DNA of 64,000 nt from Triticum aestivum (GCF_018294505.1 NC_057811.1:402902790-402966789), one strand, 5' to 3'; positions 20,913 to 33,785 are shown, counted from the stretch's first letter. Program-made: numbers and translations. The notes: generated by a model not told the origin, from the sequence alone.

Positions 20913-21666
20913 CTTAAAGTTTCAAAGTCCATCTTGCACTCTCTCTTACAACCTTCTCGTAAAAGTTGAGGCTCTAAATAACACCTTTAGAGAACACGTC
21001 TTGATATTCATACTTAGCAGCTAGATCTTTAAACGTAACAGCGATTCGGTAGAATTATGTTGCTGGTTTTCTATTACTCAGTTTGCATTTATCTATTTAT
21101 TTTGCCTGACGAGGGGGACTATTCAGATATGTTGATGGTTTAAAAAAACAAATGTATACATAACATCAAACAATCCTGTGGAAAGTGGACCTTTTAAGTT
21201 CAGGCAAACCGCTTGATGTCATCTCACTCGGTAAATATGTAAATCTGGTTTAGTGTTCTTTGAAGCCATGTCATCACAACTACACGGTCCAGTACCAAGA
21301 ACAACCACATGATGGCCAGTTCAAAAATACCTTTAGCGGTACATATGGAGTACAACTAGATGGTTAGAGTTTCCAAATTAAATCACTCCTTAGTCTTATT
21401 AATAACTATTTGGTATGCCTTTATAAGATGTATACTAAACCTTTTCGAGCCTCCTTAATTCACCACTTTTTTTGAGAATCTCCTTAATTAGCCACTTGAT
21501 CCGTGAATATAGAAGCAAAGGAAACACTAGAAACAAAAAAGGTTCGACAAGACACGTGAATGCTTCTAGTTCAAGATTTGAAACATACTTTACTCCATCA
21601 CATGTAGAGGTGTTGTTCTTACACAAGTGCGTCTCCGTGACAAAACACTCCATGGCAAAAAGAGTT
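20913..21666. other. Gene-free region, includes 3' flank of the sulfate transporter gene
   Basis: Nothing coding is recognised. The part next to 21667 should hold the 3' UTR of the minus-strand transporter; no clear polyadenylation signal stands out. Confidence 0.4.
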
Positions 21667-24600
21667 TCACACAATGCTGTGTTGAACAGTTGCTATCTTA
21701 CAGTTGAGCAGCGCGTAGTCGCACGCGTCACCCACCTTCTGGAAGATCCACTCGTCGTCGATGCGCATGAGCACCTTGGACATGTCCAGTTTCTTCATCA
21801 CTTCACTCCCGGGGTTTGCCAGTGCAATCTGTACCACTCAATGCAGTCGGTCAGCCCGACAATTGGTTCGAGCAAAAAAAAAACACGCACACACGCAGAT
21901 ACCCGGAAAGACCTCCCATCAAATTGAGTTGGACAAGGTCTCAGTTGTACATGTTTTGCAAAAAAGGCCTGAGTTGGACATGTTTATATTTAGTGCGTAC
22001 CTGAATATTCTTCATGTGCAGGCTCTTGCTGAGATCCTCTATGAGCTTCGTTCCGCTTGTGTCAATGCCAGCGACGGCTGCATAGAAAGAAAAACCATGT
22101 AGCGGTTTTCAGAAACGACTATTTCTTTTACAGGTTTTGCGTTTTCAAGAACGTGCATTTTATATTACTCCCTCCGTCCCAAAAATCTTGTCTTATATTT
22201 GTCTAGATACGGCTGTATCTAACACTAAAATGTAACTAGATATATCCGTATTTAGATAAATTTAAGACAAAAATTTTGGGATGGAGGAAGTACATATATA
22301 AGAGCCGGTGCAAAAGAAAGAACATAGTACTATTATTTAAAACTAATCAGTGCTAGAACAACTCACCACCCATGTCCAGGACGACACACTGTAGGCTCTG
22401 CTCACCCGTGGCCTTGATCCGCTCTTCCTCCTCGTTGATCCACCGCGAGATCCTAAAACACAACCAGATGTCACTATTGCCATAGTACAGTTTCATGGTA
22501 GATCCTATCATGTATCATCCGATGATGATAGGTACACTCACGTTCTTATAGTACTATCATGGTAGTATATGTATATTACTTTATAATTTTATAAATATGT
22601 TCAGGTACTATACTTAAGATTTTCCAAAGCGAGTTATATATATATATATTTTTGCATGTGAGTTCATAAATTTTACTTCCTCTGTTCCAAAATAAACTTT
22701 GTACTAACTTTAGTAAATTTAATAAAAAGTTGAGTCACTTGTTTTTGGGAGGAGGGAGTAGTATATTTTGAAAATACTTCTATATTTGTACATGTATATA
22801 AACAATATACTATTTTCTATAACTAAATATAAGAAATTTTTGCAGTTTAATTAGTACTAAGAAAATACTCCAAGATATTCTTTTATATACTAGGCATTAT
22901 ATTGGATCTTACTCACCGCTCTCGCAGGTAGCTCGCGTTGGTGAAGAAGATGGGCGCGTCGACCTGCAGCACCAGCACTCCGGGCACGCTCTCCGCCATG
23001 GCGTACTGGTCCATCCTTCTGTACATGGTCGAGTTGGGCATCTTGCCGAGCGCCGTCGTCCTCGGCCGCGCCACGAACAGCAGGATCCGGACAACCGATA
23101 TCCCGACCTGAAAGATACACACAATGCTTCGAGGTCAACACATCATGCATGCATGCATGCTTCTGACTTCTTCCGACTCGATACAGCTGATAGCATGCAC
23201 ATACCGCGATGGAGAGTCCGATCCCGATGTTGTCCAAGACGACTCCGAGGTAGGCGCCGAGGCAGGCGCAGAAATCGAGCTTGTCCACCTTCCACAGGCG
23301 GACGGCGGCGGGGAAGTCAAAGACGCCCAGCATCGCCGAGATGATGATGGCCGACAGCACCACCAGCGGGGTGTAGTGGAACAGCGGCGTCAGGAAGAGG
23401 AGCGTCACGGCCACCGCCACCGCCATCACGGCGTTGGACATGGCGGTCTTGCAGCCGGCGTTGACGTTCACGGCGGAGCGCGAGAAGGGGCCGGTGGTGA
23501 GGTAGCACGAGGTGCAGGACCCCACGATGTTCGCCAGCCCGAAGGCGACCATCTCCTTGTTGTTGTGCACGTGGTAGTTCTTGGACATGGCGAAGCTCCT
23601 CCCCACGGCGATCCCTTCCTATATTTGTAGCGCACACAAATGTCACAGTTGTGATGAGCTCAAGCAGGACGAACTGAAGTCGGGACCCAGGAGGAGGGGG
23701 CTTACGGCGAGGCCGATGAGGCCGGTGATGATGCCGGTCTTGAGAGCGACCATCATGTGCGGCGGCGACAAGATCAAGCTCTTGGCGGACGACGGGTTTA
23801 CGCCCTTCTTGAGGTTACCAATCTGGATGTCCAACAAAAACACCAAATTGGCACCTTACATTTTGGAACGGAAGGAGTAATTAACAATGTGCGTTTGCTG
23901 CGTGAGCTTACCACTTCGATGCCATGGTTTTGGCCATGGATGAGGTACACGAGGACACTTCCAACGATGAGCGACGCCAACGGTGCCGCAGCCGACACCC
24001 AGAAGAACTTGGGCCGCCTCTTGCTCTGTTGCCGAAACAAATATCAAATCTAGTTTCCTACTGTACTTCTCACGAGGCGACTATAACTTTAAAAGAGAGG
24101 AGAACTAAAGCAAGGAGCTTACGAAGAAGCGAGTCATGAGCAGAAAAATGAGGCAGCAACACCCGAGAACCAAGCTCTCCCATCGCCACTGCAATCGCAC
24201 ACATATGAGATATGGCACGCAAAACGCAACACAAGCAACCTTGTCAGATCAAATACAAGTAGAAGTGTACTAATTAAGGAGGATAGTGTGGCTGACTGAC
24301 GTGGTGGGTCTGCGAGAAGACCGCGCGCATGACGGCGACGACGTCCGTGGCCCTGGTGAAGTGCTGGAGGCCCAGGAGGCCCTTGAGCTGCTGCAGGCAC
24401 ACCACCGTGGCGGCGCCGCCCATGAACCCGACGATGGCGGCCTGCGACAGAAAGTCCACCACGAAGCCCAGCCTGAGGATGCCCAGGCCGGCCTGGAACA
24501 CGCCGGCGAAGAAGGTGGCCGTGAAGGCCAGGTGCATGTACAGCTCCGGGTTCTCCGCCGGCGGCGCCTCCTTCCCCAGCAACGCAGGGAACAGCAGCGA

Positions 24601-25127
24601 CCCCACCGCCGTCGTCCCCACCGCCAGGTCCCTGGAGCTTCCCATCACCGCGTATACCAGCGCCGGCACAAAGCTAGAGTCTGTACAACGTACGTGGGGT
24701 TAATTCGGCAATAATGTCGCACCGCACGCGCGTGCACGCGTACCGGGCGGCCTGGGTACATCTACATGTATATGTACTTACATAGTCCCATGATGGGCGG
24801 GAGATCGGCGAGCTTGGCGTAGCTGATGCCCTGGGGGACGGCGAGGCTGGCCACGGTGACACCGGCGATGAGGTCGGACCGGAGCGCGCGGAGGGTGTAG
24901 CACGGCAGCCACTCTAGGCACGGGAACAGGTAGCGGAGCGCGGCCACGGCGCGCCGGCCGTGCCCGTCCTCCCGCGCCACCGCTCGGAACGGGTCGTCGG
25001 GGAAGAAGGTCTCCTTCAGGTGGGCGCTGAGGATGTGGAGGAACGGCCGTGCCTGGGGCACGGGCACGCGCGGCGCCGCCGCCGCCACCGGCGTCTCGGG
25101 CACGTCGACGACCGGCATCCCCACCAT
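21667..25127 (-). CDS. SULTR: Sulfate transporter, SULTR family (probably group 3), 10 exons
   Basis: Ten exons on the minus strand with GT-AG junctions join in frame to 650 codons: 24782-25127, 24301-24680, 24123-24188, 23912-24025, 23706-23822, 23205-23618, 22917-23107, 22367-22452, 22001-22077, 21667-21828. Residues about 40-60 carry [11 protein letters not shown] and residues about 95-112 [19 protein letters not shown], both family hallmarks. The SLC26/SulP membrane domain spans about 70-480, with [21 protein letters not shown] and [18 protein letters not shown] cytosolic STAS domain follows from about 515, with GIDTSG near residues 575-580. Length and architecture are those of complete plant SULTRs, which move sulfate (or related anions) with protons across the plasma or plastid membrane. 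Group 3 is inferred from overall similarity. No break was seen. Confidence 0.9.
22168..22290. mobile_element. Stowaway MITE in transporter intron 8
   Basis: The terminal inverted repeats are CTCCCTCCGTCCCAAAA and TTTTGGGATGGAGGAAG, flanked by TA on both sides (22166-22167, 22291-22292). The 123-bp length and TA duplication are typical of Stowaway (Tc1/Mariner-related) elements of cereals. Confidence 0.9.
22676..22758. mobile_element. Stowaway-like MITE in transporter intron 7
   Basis: The ends CTTCCTCTGTTCCAAAATAA and TTTTTGGGAGGAGGGAG form a diverged inverted repeat between TA dinucleotides (22674-22675, 22759-22760). The 83-bp length suggests an internally deleted copy. Confidence 0.78.
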
Positions 25128-25590
25128 GATTGACGGCTAGCGAAGCTGGAGGAATTGTCCACGAGCATGCATAAGGGAGGCGTCACGACTCACAACATCT
25201 GGGTCGATCGAAAAGTTTTCGAGGACTGGTATAAATAGCGCGCGTGTGTCTCCGGGACATACGAGTCCGTGTGGTGCGGGTTGGAAGCTGGTTGATCGGC
25301 AAACTCTGCAATGCTGATTCGGTCGCTTGTAAAGATTCCTCAAGAAAGAAAAAACGATTCCTAAAAAAACCTGGGTCTTACCAAATCTCACACATGTGCT
25401 TATCTTTCTCTCTCTCTTTTTTTTTGATCAAATGATGTGCTTATCTGGAGTGGTGTAATTGCGATCGATTCACCTAGATAACTACTATGAGTCAGAAATA
25501 GTAAATTTATTTGGATAAGGATATTCATTTGTGGAAATCCTTTTTCATCAAAACAAAGGAGTAAATTAATTAGGAACCATATGCGTATGT
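25128..25590. other. Upstream region of the sulfate transporter
   Basis: This should contain the 5' UTR and promoter of the minus-strand gene. TATAAATA at about 25219 reads on the plus strand, the wrong way for this gene, so I do not call it a TATA box. CT repeats at 25403-25425 become GA-rich in the gene's direction. Nothing coding was found. Confidence 0.4.
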
Positions 25591-25746
25591 ATGAGAGAGA
25601 GAGAGAGAGAGAGAGCACCCCGACGCCGGTCAGCGTGGTGTCCGAGATACAAGGTGGTTCGCCGGTGTGTCGTCGCCGTTGCCTAGTTCGATGGATCAAT
25701 TCTGTTTGATATGTTATATGCAACTGTGCGCGCGCGCGCAGACAGA

Positions 25747-25824
<78 letters not shown>

Positions 25825-25912
25825 GTTGAGCACCTCGGACGCCGGTCGGAGTGATGTCGGAGATACAAGGTGGTTCGTCTGTCGGAGTGATGTCGGAGAT
25901 ACAAGGCGCGCA
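25591..25912. repeat. Simple-repeat cluster: (GA)n, (GC)n, 75-bp poly-G and GATACAAGG repeats
   Basis: (GA)n spans about 25591-25615, (CG)n about 25728-25740, and uninterrupted G about 25749-25823. Around them a unit like GACGCCGGTCxGxGTGxTGTC(G/C)GAGATACAAGGTGGTTCG occurs before the poly-G (about 25620-25670) and one and a half to two times after it (25838-25905). The poly-G may be real or an assembly/sequencing artefact. Poly-Pro and poly-Gly frames here are meaningless. Confidence 0.85.
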
Positions 25913-26317
25913 CACACACAAGAAATTACTGCATATATAAAAATAAAATGTTAATTTTGGAAGAGCAAATATACATCACATCAAAGTAGGAATCAATCTG
26001 ATAATCTCTACTCCTAATGTCTGAGTTGGTTGAATAGTATCCACGGTTTATTTTTGTCCCACCACTTTCAACTGCTTTATTTCGCTGGGTTTTTTTTTCG
26101 TCTCCTCCCCCATCCCACCGGTTTAGTTTCGCATCACCCTCTCACACAACGAAAAAAATCTAAACGGATCAGAATTTTCCATACTGACGCAAGTTATTTA
26201 GTAATATCTTTATGTGAAAGAATCAATCACGGTCAATCTCTAAAGATCAAATCTAAATTAATTACCTTAAATTGCTCAATCACATTAATTAGGAAACAAA
26301 TAACCAATTTTAAAAAA
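25913..26317. other. Gene-free AT-rich sequence
   Basis: I see no gene, terminal repeat or recognised element in this stretch. Confidence 0.4.
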
Positions 26318-26417
26318 TCTCATCATTAAAGCATTTATGTACCTACTTAATTTGTAATGGAATATTATCTCATTATTAAAGTATTTATGTACGTATTTAA
26401 TTTGTAATCGAATATTA
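26318..26417. repeat. Tandem duplication of a 50-bp AT-rich unit
   Basis: Two adjacent copies of TCTCATxATTAAAGxATTTATGTAC... (26318-26367 and 26368-26417) differ at only a few positions. Confidence 0.85.
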
Positions 26418-28831
26418 TCCAATGGCAGCAGCAACAAAAATGCGGACGCCTCATCTCACTTCCGTCGTCCTGCCCTACCGCTCAAAGAGTCCGAGCGCCG
26501 CCGCCACCACGTAGCCTCGTGCCCTACCCCATCCGGGTTCCTCCCTCTCCCTCACTCTCTGTCTCTCGTGCACGCTCACGCAGGGGGTGGGCCCGCTCGG
26601 CCGCTCCCCGCAGGCTGCCACCATCCTCCTTGGCATCGTGTCGTCAACACCTTCGCTAGGTATCGAGGGTTCCAAGAGCTCAATCAGATCCGGTGTTGTC
26701 CGGTTAAGAGTCGTGGTCGCCTTTGCATCTGTCACATCGAGCATCTCTGTGGCCATGGCCGCGCAGATCGTGTAGACCGCCGTCGATGGTGGCCTCTCTA
26801 TCACTATGGCGCACTGATTCCCCATGTATCCGCCGCATCTGAGGACCTCCTCTGGCAAGGATACAGGAGTCGACTCATTGTTGAGGACGGACGGCCGCTG
26901 CCACGAGGTGAGAGTTGCCTCATCCTGTAAGGAGGTGGGCGACGTCGCCGCCATTCGTCACGAACCGACATGGATGCCGCTTCCGCTGTGTTGGCATGCT
27001 TCTCCTGGATCGACAACGAATATCAGCTCTGTCGAGGTCAGGCTTTCTAAATTCTAATAAACTTTTCTCAATTAGATCGGCTTATTAGATTTGTAGTAGT
27101 GATGTACGTCAGGTTTGTGGGCGACGATGGTTTATATCTCCTGGATTCCTATAATCGCTTACCTGCAGACCTTGCGCTATATTTTACACCGGGCACGCAA
27201 GCTAGAAGTGGATGAGAATTCCTGCACGATCCTCGGATTCCTTGAGAACTGACGTACGTACTCTCCATGACAATGAAGGAGAGAACATCGTTTAATTAAT
27301 AGTAACAAGACACGATCATCAACTGTGAAAAATAGCAGGTGTAAGATATATATGCACCGCTTTGCTAGCTCCAATAAATCTATTGATTACTCATGTTGCT
27401 TCAATTGGGTTGTTACGAAAACATGAAAAGTACTTTAAAATTATTCTAAGTTGTATGACACCCAATAAATATATTGATTAGTCATGCCGCTTCAGTTGGG
27501 CTATTGTTGACGTTGACATTGAAAATTCTACTGCCACGGTTCGTACCCAAGTCTGCATCAGATGATTAGAATACTGACTATTGTAGGTGATGCTCTTTCT
27601 TCCGAGTTTTCACTTTTCATTAGGGCCTTATATAAGGTTGATTGACTGGCGGTATGCTTGCTCTGGTCCCGAGAAAGAGGATGAACAGAGAATGATGATC
27701 GATTGCTGCTACTGCACTGTATATCTTGTGAATTGGCAAGTAGTACAGAGTACAAGCTGTATAACGTTTGCCTCAAAATAAAAGATTGTACAACCGATAC
27801 AATTTGTCATATATAAATTATGCTCTTCCGTGCTAAATTTTATGACTGCTATTTTCAGATGAAGTGGATACTACCAGTGTGTTACTGTACGATACTGTGA
27901 GCATACGATAAAAAAGAAAGTATCACTGCAGTGACCATATTGCGGACATTTTTGTTGCTTACCACCAATCGTTGGGCTTCTCTATTAGCAAGAAGTCAAT
28001 TTGTCAGTGGAGACATAGCTGCAAGGATGCAGTATTTCAACTTTGAGGTTATTTAAGCTTTTGGATTTCAGATTATAGTTGCCATCAGCAAACAGGTATG
28101 CTCTTGTACTAATGTATGTCAGTCATCTTTAATCTGTAGAACTTTGTAATTAAATTTGTTTGATATTCTGATTTGGACAATTGGATTTAGGGAGAACCCA
28201 CTTTGATTACTTTTCACCATTGGATTTACGTCGTATCGCCATAGGACCATACAAGAAGACCACAATGGAGACAGACTAGGTCCCGTCGCCCTCCTCTGAC
28301 CCTCCTGCCTCAAGACCATCGCTTGTCTTATGCATCAACGTGTTTATAATTTTTTTTGTTTCCGATTACATGGAGTGGCAAAGATGAATTTACAATGAAG
28401 TTTCACATTTATTTATTTATTTTATGCATATAATTAATAATGTTTTCGGTTTGATAACCCATGATAGAAATGGTCAAATTATAACCCATAATCATAAAAG
28501 AACCGGAACATACCTCTCTGATTGTGAATACATTCTTCTTCATTAAATGCCAAAAGTCGCACTTATGTGATCTTCAGTAAGTAGTTCCCGGTCAGTACAC
28601 CATGGCAGTTATCATGTTGAAAATTGTTAACATTTTTGTTCGCACATTAATATTGAACATTACCTACACAAAGCTTGTCCAGATTTCTGTACAGAATGGT
28701 ATGTCCTTTCTCTCTACCATTTCCTTTTCCGCAGAACAGAGCTACTAGGTTTCACACCCTCCCTTATCCCATCCTGCCTTCGTCATGTGCTCCGGGGTTC
28801 CACCCCATGGCGCTACATACCATTATAGGTA
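26418..28831. other. Unassigned region, no convincing gene
   Basis: 26470-26960 is GC-richer and keeps a 159-codon frame on the minus strand (26475-26954) and others on the plus strand, but none shows a recognised motif. The rest is AT-rich. Possible splice-like words (GAGGTGAGAG near 26907) are not enough to define a transcript. Old transposon debris or a non-coding transcript are both possible. Confidence 0.35.
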
Positions 28832-28862
28832 ACTAGCAAAGTGGCCCGCTCGATGCGCGGGC
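28832..28862 (-). mobile_element. Helitron-like 3' terminus (minus strand)
   Basis: On the minus strand a short GC hairpin (GCCCGC stem, 7-nt loop, 28844-28862) is followed after a few bases by CTAGT (28832-28836), the hairpin plus CTRR(T) layout of Helitron 3' ends. Its sister terminus faces the other way at 41183-41213. No Rep/helicase was found, so it would be non-autonomous. Confidence 0.5.
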
Positions 28863-31800
28863 TAGAATTGGATGGAGTTGAATTATGAGAACATATTATT
28901 TGTTTTTATAATGAAAAATTGGAACCCAATGTGATGACATCTACAAATATACTATTCTTGCATACATATTTTTTTCTTAGATGTGTTTGTTTTTATTGAA
29001 ACCCTCATGTATGTATGTGTGTGTTATCCATTTATAGTTTACATGCTAATTATGCATGTCGTATTAACATTATTTCTTTTGTTCACACGCTTGTGCAAAT
29101 TATATCTGTATCATTTTGCTTGCATTTTTATCATGTGCATTGTTTTATTTTATTCTTCATGCACATATTTAATATTTTTCATTGTTTTCATGTAGGCATA
29201 AGTATTTTTTATTTTAGTGGCCTTTGTATTGTAAGTGATTTTTTCCAGTTCATTATAAGTAGTGTAAATTTACATAGTGTATATTAAAACTGTCATGTGA
29301 AGTATCTGTTTGCATGATCATTTAATTTAGCTGACTTGAGGTACGTGCACTAAGCTAGAACAAAGTTGGCTCATGTTTAGCTTAAGCAATGTTTGAACAT
29401 TGTCAACACTTTGTAGAAAGAAACATCACCCATAGTACTTGTTTAAAAACACATAGTCCACATCGCAAACGACAACTCCAACAATGTTGATCCTTCACTT
29501 TCCCCTTTCCAGAGTGTTGTTTGTCTTCTTAGTATAGCTCCAGGCCATGCAAGCAGTCGATCCAGCATGGATCCAGAACGTGAAAGAATCACCCTAAAGG
29601 TCCTTCCTTCTTGATGGCGAGTGTCCAGATGTACTACAAAATGTAGGAATCGAAAGAATATTTAATGTAGATCCAATGTACTTATCATAGATCCATATTT
29701 CTGGCTACAAAATAGATGAAAACCATTATTATAATATCACGATTCCACAATTTGGTAATTTCCTTTGGGTATTTCTCTTGTAAAACATTGTTGTCCAAAT
29801 TTGTAGTGAGAGTCGCTATTGTATGTTTCTCCAAAAGAACGTAATCTACCAAATTTTATAAAAGATGTCCCCTTAACGGTCACCATGATCTTATTGCCAC
29901 AAAAAATAATTTAAACCTGTAAAATTCATGTTAAATCTATTTACAGATTTTAAAAATCGCTATTAATAATTTACATTACTTACTCTAGCAGTAGGACTAA
30001 GTTTTCACAGATGTTTAAAACATGCTACCTTGATATCCGTCTTTTTAATAGTACTTGATCTATTGATTTCATTAGGGTAGACAACCAAATGATATATGCA
30101 CAAAATGTATCTAGAAAATAAATTCAATGATACTTGGTCATGAATCTATGGATGATCTGTATACATGCACATTGTTTATCAGTAATTTCCCTACTATCTA
30201 TGGTATCATTATCATTACATACAAAGTAATAGTTAAAAAATCAATTCTTGTCCATTGACTTGTTTCGATGTTGTATCTAAGATGTAACCATTTTCTATTA
30301 TTATTCTTCAGTAGTCGAAGGTCTTCAATACGTCTGAAATCCTATGCAAGTTGTCATATGCCAATATTTTGAGGTTTAGAAATACATTTGTGAAATCCTT
30401 TTTAAGTTGTCATAATCCCTAATTATAGTGGTCCTTACTAAGTAGATGGAGTCCTCCATAATTTTTTGCTTATTTTTTAAACCACGTGGATTGTACGACC
30501 AATATAGAAATACATATTAGGAAAACTTTGAATATGGAAAACTAAGTACCCCCTCCGTTCGGAAATACTTGTCATCAAAATGAATAAAAGGGGATGTATC
30601 TAGATGTATTTTAGTTCTAAATACATTATTTTTTGTCCATTTTGATGACAACTATTTTCGAACGGAGGGAGTAAGTGATAAGTATGTGATAACTCTACCT
30701 TATGTGGGAAATTTGTATCGGTGCTCATAAGCTTAATAGCCAATATACTAATGGCATCCGTATGTATTATACCTTGAGTCCTTGACCTTCATTCACTAAA
30801 TCTCCGATGTTGTAGTCAATGCACTCAACTGTGTTGGTGACATATTAGTGATACTCTAACTTTAGAAATATACTTGGTAAATAAATAGTAAAGTAAGTAT
30901 TACTACTTTCCTTCAAACTATACTAACTTTGGCTCATAATACATATAGAATGCAATAATATAGATTTTTCGGTACTTTTATTAAACAATAATATGATTTT
31001 ATAAATTTTGACCTATATGACATATTCTAGTGAAGGAATAAATGTACTCTTTTAAAACATTTTAGGAAAAAAAAGATTCTTACATCATTTTAACTACCAT
31101 GTCCAACCTATACTGCAATAAGTTACATTATTCCTCGCCCATATTTTATATACCACTTATAAAACTATGACCGGTTTGTGATATATGTTAACTCTGTATT
31201 GTGCATGAATCTCCTATGTACCGCACGCTTACGGATAAAGTCACATCACAGGAAGGTACCTCTTATTTTAGATTCGGCATCCAATCAACCTTATTCATTA
31301 TCCTAATTTTAGGTTTTTGGTAATGACACAACGAATGCTTTCATGGAAGTTTTTTTTAATATCTATGACGTATTATATTTTAGATATGGTTCTTCGTTAG
31401 TATTTCCATCTAATATACATATTTTGAAAATTGTATGCGACATGTGTGTGTTAGTATAAAGTAGACTTCTTAAGCCATCACTAAAGCCACCAAGAGAAAT
31501 GATAGTTGGAGTATCAACCAATACAATATATGCAAAACTAAAAATCACATACATGTAAATAAAGATTGTGCGTTTACCTCATTAGTTCGTCTATAAGAGT
31601 TTACCTCGTTAGAGCTAATGCTTCTAGAATTCACCAGCTCCTAACTATATTTCTCGCCAACAGCTAGACTTAAATTATAAGTATGGTGAATACAAATCAC
31701 TCCAACTATGCCACGTGTTACAAAGCAATAGGTTATGTTCAGCAATTCAATAGCAAACTGGACAAAAATAAAAATATCCACCTTTGGAAATTATGCTACC

Positions 31801-32330
31801 TATATATAGACAAGCATAATAAGCAAGCAAAAACATGGCTCGGTCAACAGTCTCTCGAGCAATCAATGCATAACAAAAAATGTTTAATTGCCCTCAGATT
31901 TTAGAGCTCAAGCATAAACTTGAGTTCTTTAATGGCGATCGAGCCAAGACTAATATTCAGGGGTATAAAAATCATAGTTGTAAATAGCGCATTACCTCCG
32001 CACTATAGTGTTTGGAGCCGCATCACACTAAGTCGTTTAGAGTCACTTAGTGTGCTATAGTGCCAATTTAGTGCGCTGACGCTTAATCTGTGTTGGTTAC
32101 CCGGATTTTCCCCTTTAGGCATTGCTAAAAAGGAGACCTCTTTATGTATTGTCGGTATGTGTTTCCCTATAAAGTGAGAGGAGATCTAATTAGAAATGAA
32201 AATTGTAGTACACAGTGTAATATTAGACATAGAAAAATTAAACATCTTAAAAATAAATTCTAGAGGTCTTCAAAATCATGTTATCTTCCATGAAAGGCTA
32301 AAAATATGAGTAAAACTGAAAGCAATATTT
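28863..32330. other. Long AT-rich gene-free region
   Basis: There is no coding sequence beyond chance, only a Stowaway MITE at 30549-30671 and scattered low-complexity runs. It may be the body of a non-autonomous Helitron or simply old intergenic DNA. Confidence 0.45.
30549..30671. mobile_element. Stowaway MITE
   Basis: The ends CCCCCTCCGTTCGGAAATACTTGTC and its mirror (GACAACTATTTTCGAACGGAGGGAG) are flanked by TA (30547-30548, 30672-30673). The 123-bp length and termini fit a common Triticeae Stowaway family. Confidence 0.92.
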
Positions 32331-32332
32331 TT

Positions 32333-33575
32333 TATACACGTGGGTATCATTGGATACTAATACCCTCTATTTTTCTTACCTGGCTTGGGATATTTCTCCT
32401 GAGGTTATCCAGTACCCACAACCATGAAATCAGTGTCACGCTGCACTAATGTGAATCTTGAGCCATCGTGACCAACGCCGAGATCTCTTGTGCACAATAA
32501 ATACAAAAGGGAAATTTAAGCAAATGACATAAAAAATCTAGAGATCATATATACTGTATGAAGAAATAGATTATGCAAACAAAACAAAAATATATGTTAT
32601 TATGTACGTACGTACGTACCTATGCTTAGAGAGGAAGTTCAGTTGTCCTCTGGTCAGGCTGCCGCCGTTGCTCCCACCATTCAGCCGCTATTAGCTTCCA
32701 TCCTCCGGCCAGCGGACACTAAACCTGTGCCGAAATTAAAGTGAGTAGCATCTCTGCAGCCTCAACAGAACATTCATCGTTGTGTTTCGCATGCAAACTC
32801 CCGCTGGAGATAAACAATCAGCATCTTTTTTGTCTAACAACCACCGCATCCATCAGTTAGCTTGCTTCTCACGTGAGATTTCTAGACATGCAAATCCAGT
32901 TTGCTTGCTTTGTATTAAGCGTACAGGTTTTATCTACATACGGGAACATGTGATCTAAACTTTACTGCCTCCTCCCGCCGCCGTTCTTGCCATAACATCT
33001 TGTACGTATGATCTAAGCTTCGCTAGCTCCCGGCGCCGCCGTTGTTGCCGCTACATCATGTATGCATAGAGACCCGCCAAAAAAAATCATGTACGTATAG
33101 AGGAACAGTAAACAGTCCATGCAGAGATTTCTTACCATTACACTGCGAAGCCATATCGTCAAACCGTCTCGGCACGTCGCTAACCTATGTTGTCAACAAC
33201 CTCCCATCGCAGCACTTCAAAGATCTTGCGGCAACCTGAAACTTATCTATTACAGCATGCATGCCTCAGCAATAACGTACAATAAGTTGCTGTATTTTTA
33301 TACATGTGGGTATCATTGGAGTACTAATATACCCTCTATTCTTCTTACCTGGCTTGGAATTTCTCTCTCGAAGTTATCCCGTAACCACAACCATGAAATC
33401 ACTGGCAAGATCTTCGCTCCATTAATTTGAATCTTGAACCATCGTGACCAAGATCTCCGGTGCACAATACATAAAAAAGGAAAAAAATAAGCAAAGGACA
33501 TGAAAAATATAGAGATGATATGTTGTACTGTATAAAGGAATAGAAATTTTGTTATGTACGTACGTATTTATGCTT
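32333..33575. repeat. Diverged direct duplication of a ~300-bp block
   Basis: 32333-32640 and 33297-33575 share extended similarity: TGGGTATCATTGGA..CTAATA..CCCTCTATT, CTTACCTGGCTTGG, ACAACCATGAAATCA, CCATCGTGACCAA and GTACGTACGTA..TATGCTTAG. On the minus strand both contain a conserved CCAGGTAAGAA that looks like a splice donor. The segment between holds GC-richer CCGCCGTT statements and no gene. Either a tandem duplication of an exon-bearing fragment or repeat debris is possible. Confidence 0.7.
32607..32621. repeat. (ACGT)n microsatellite
   Basis: GTACGTACGTACGTA is a self-complementary short repeat at the end of the first duplicated block; a shorter version ends the second. Confidence 0.8.
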
Positions 33576-33785
33576 AGCTCGATCAACTGGTTGTGGCCTC
33601 CGTTGCTTCTGACATAGGCACGGCTGCATATCAGATTGCTGTAGGCGTCAGCGCCGGTGCAAGGATGCTACATGCAGGAATTTTTTTTTTTCAAAACGGA
33701 GGCAAAAGCTTTGCCTCATCCATTAATTAAGAAGGATTTTAGAGTTGCCTTTACAAGAAAAGCGAAAGAAAATATTACAAAGCCA

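Noticed and set aside
23124..23630. Plus-strand frame opposite the sulfate transporter
   Set aside because: It is an antisense shadow of exon 6 and exon 7; the minus strand has the family motifs and splice sites.
25219..25226. TATAAATA as promoter of the sulfate transporter
   Set aside because: It reads on the plus strand while the gene is on the minus strand; on the gene strand it reads TATTTATA, not a convincing TATA box.
25400..25954. Frames with poly-Pro or poly-Gly
   Set aside because: They are produced by the poly-G tract, have no conserved flanks, and the tract may be artefactual.
26475..26954. 159-codon minus-strand frame
   Set aside because: No motif, no splice support, and comparable frames exist on the opposite strand; GC composition explains its length.
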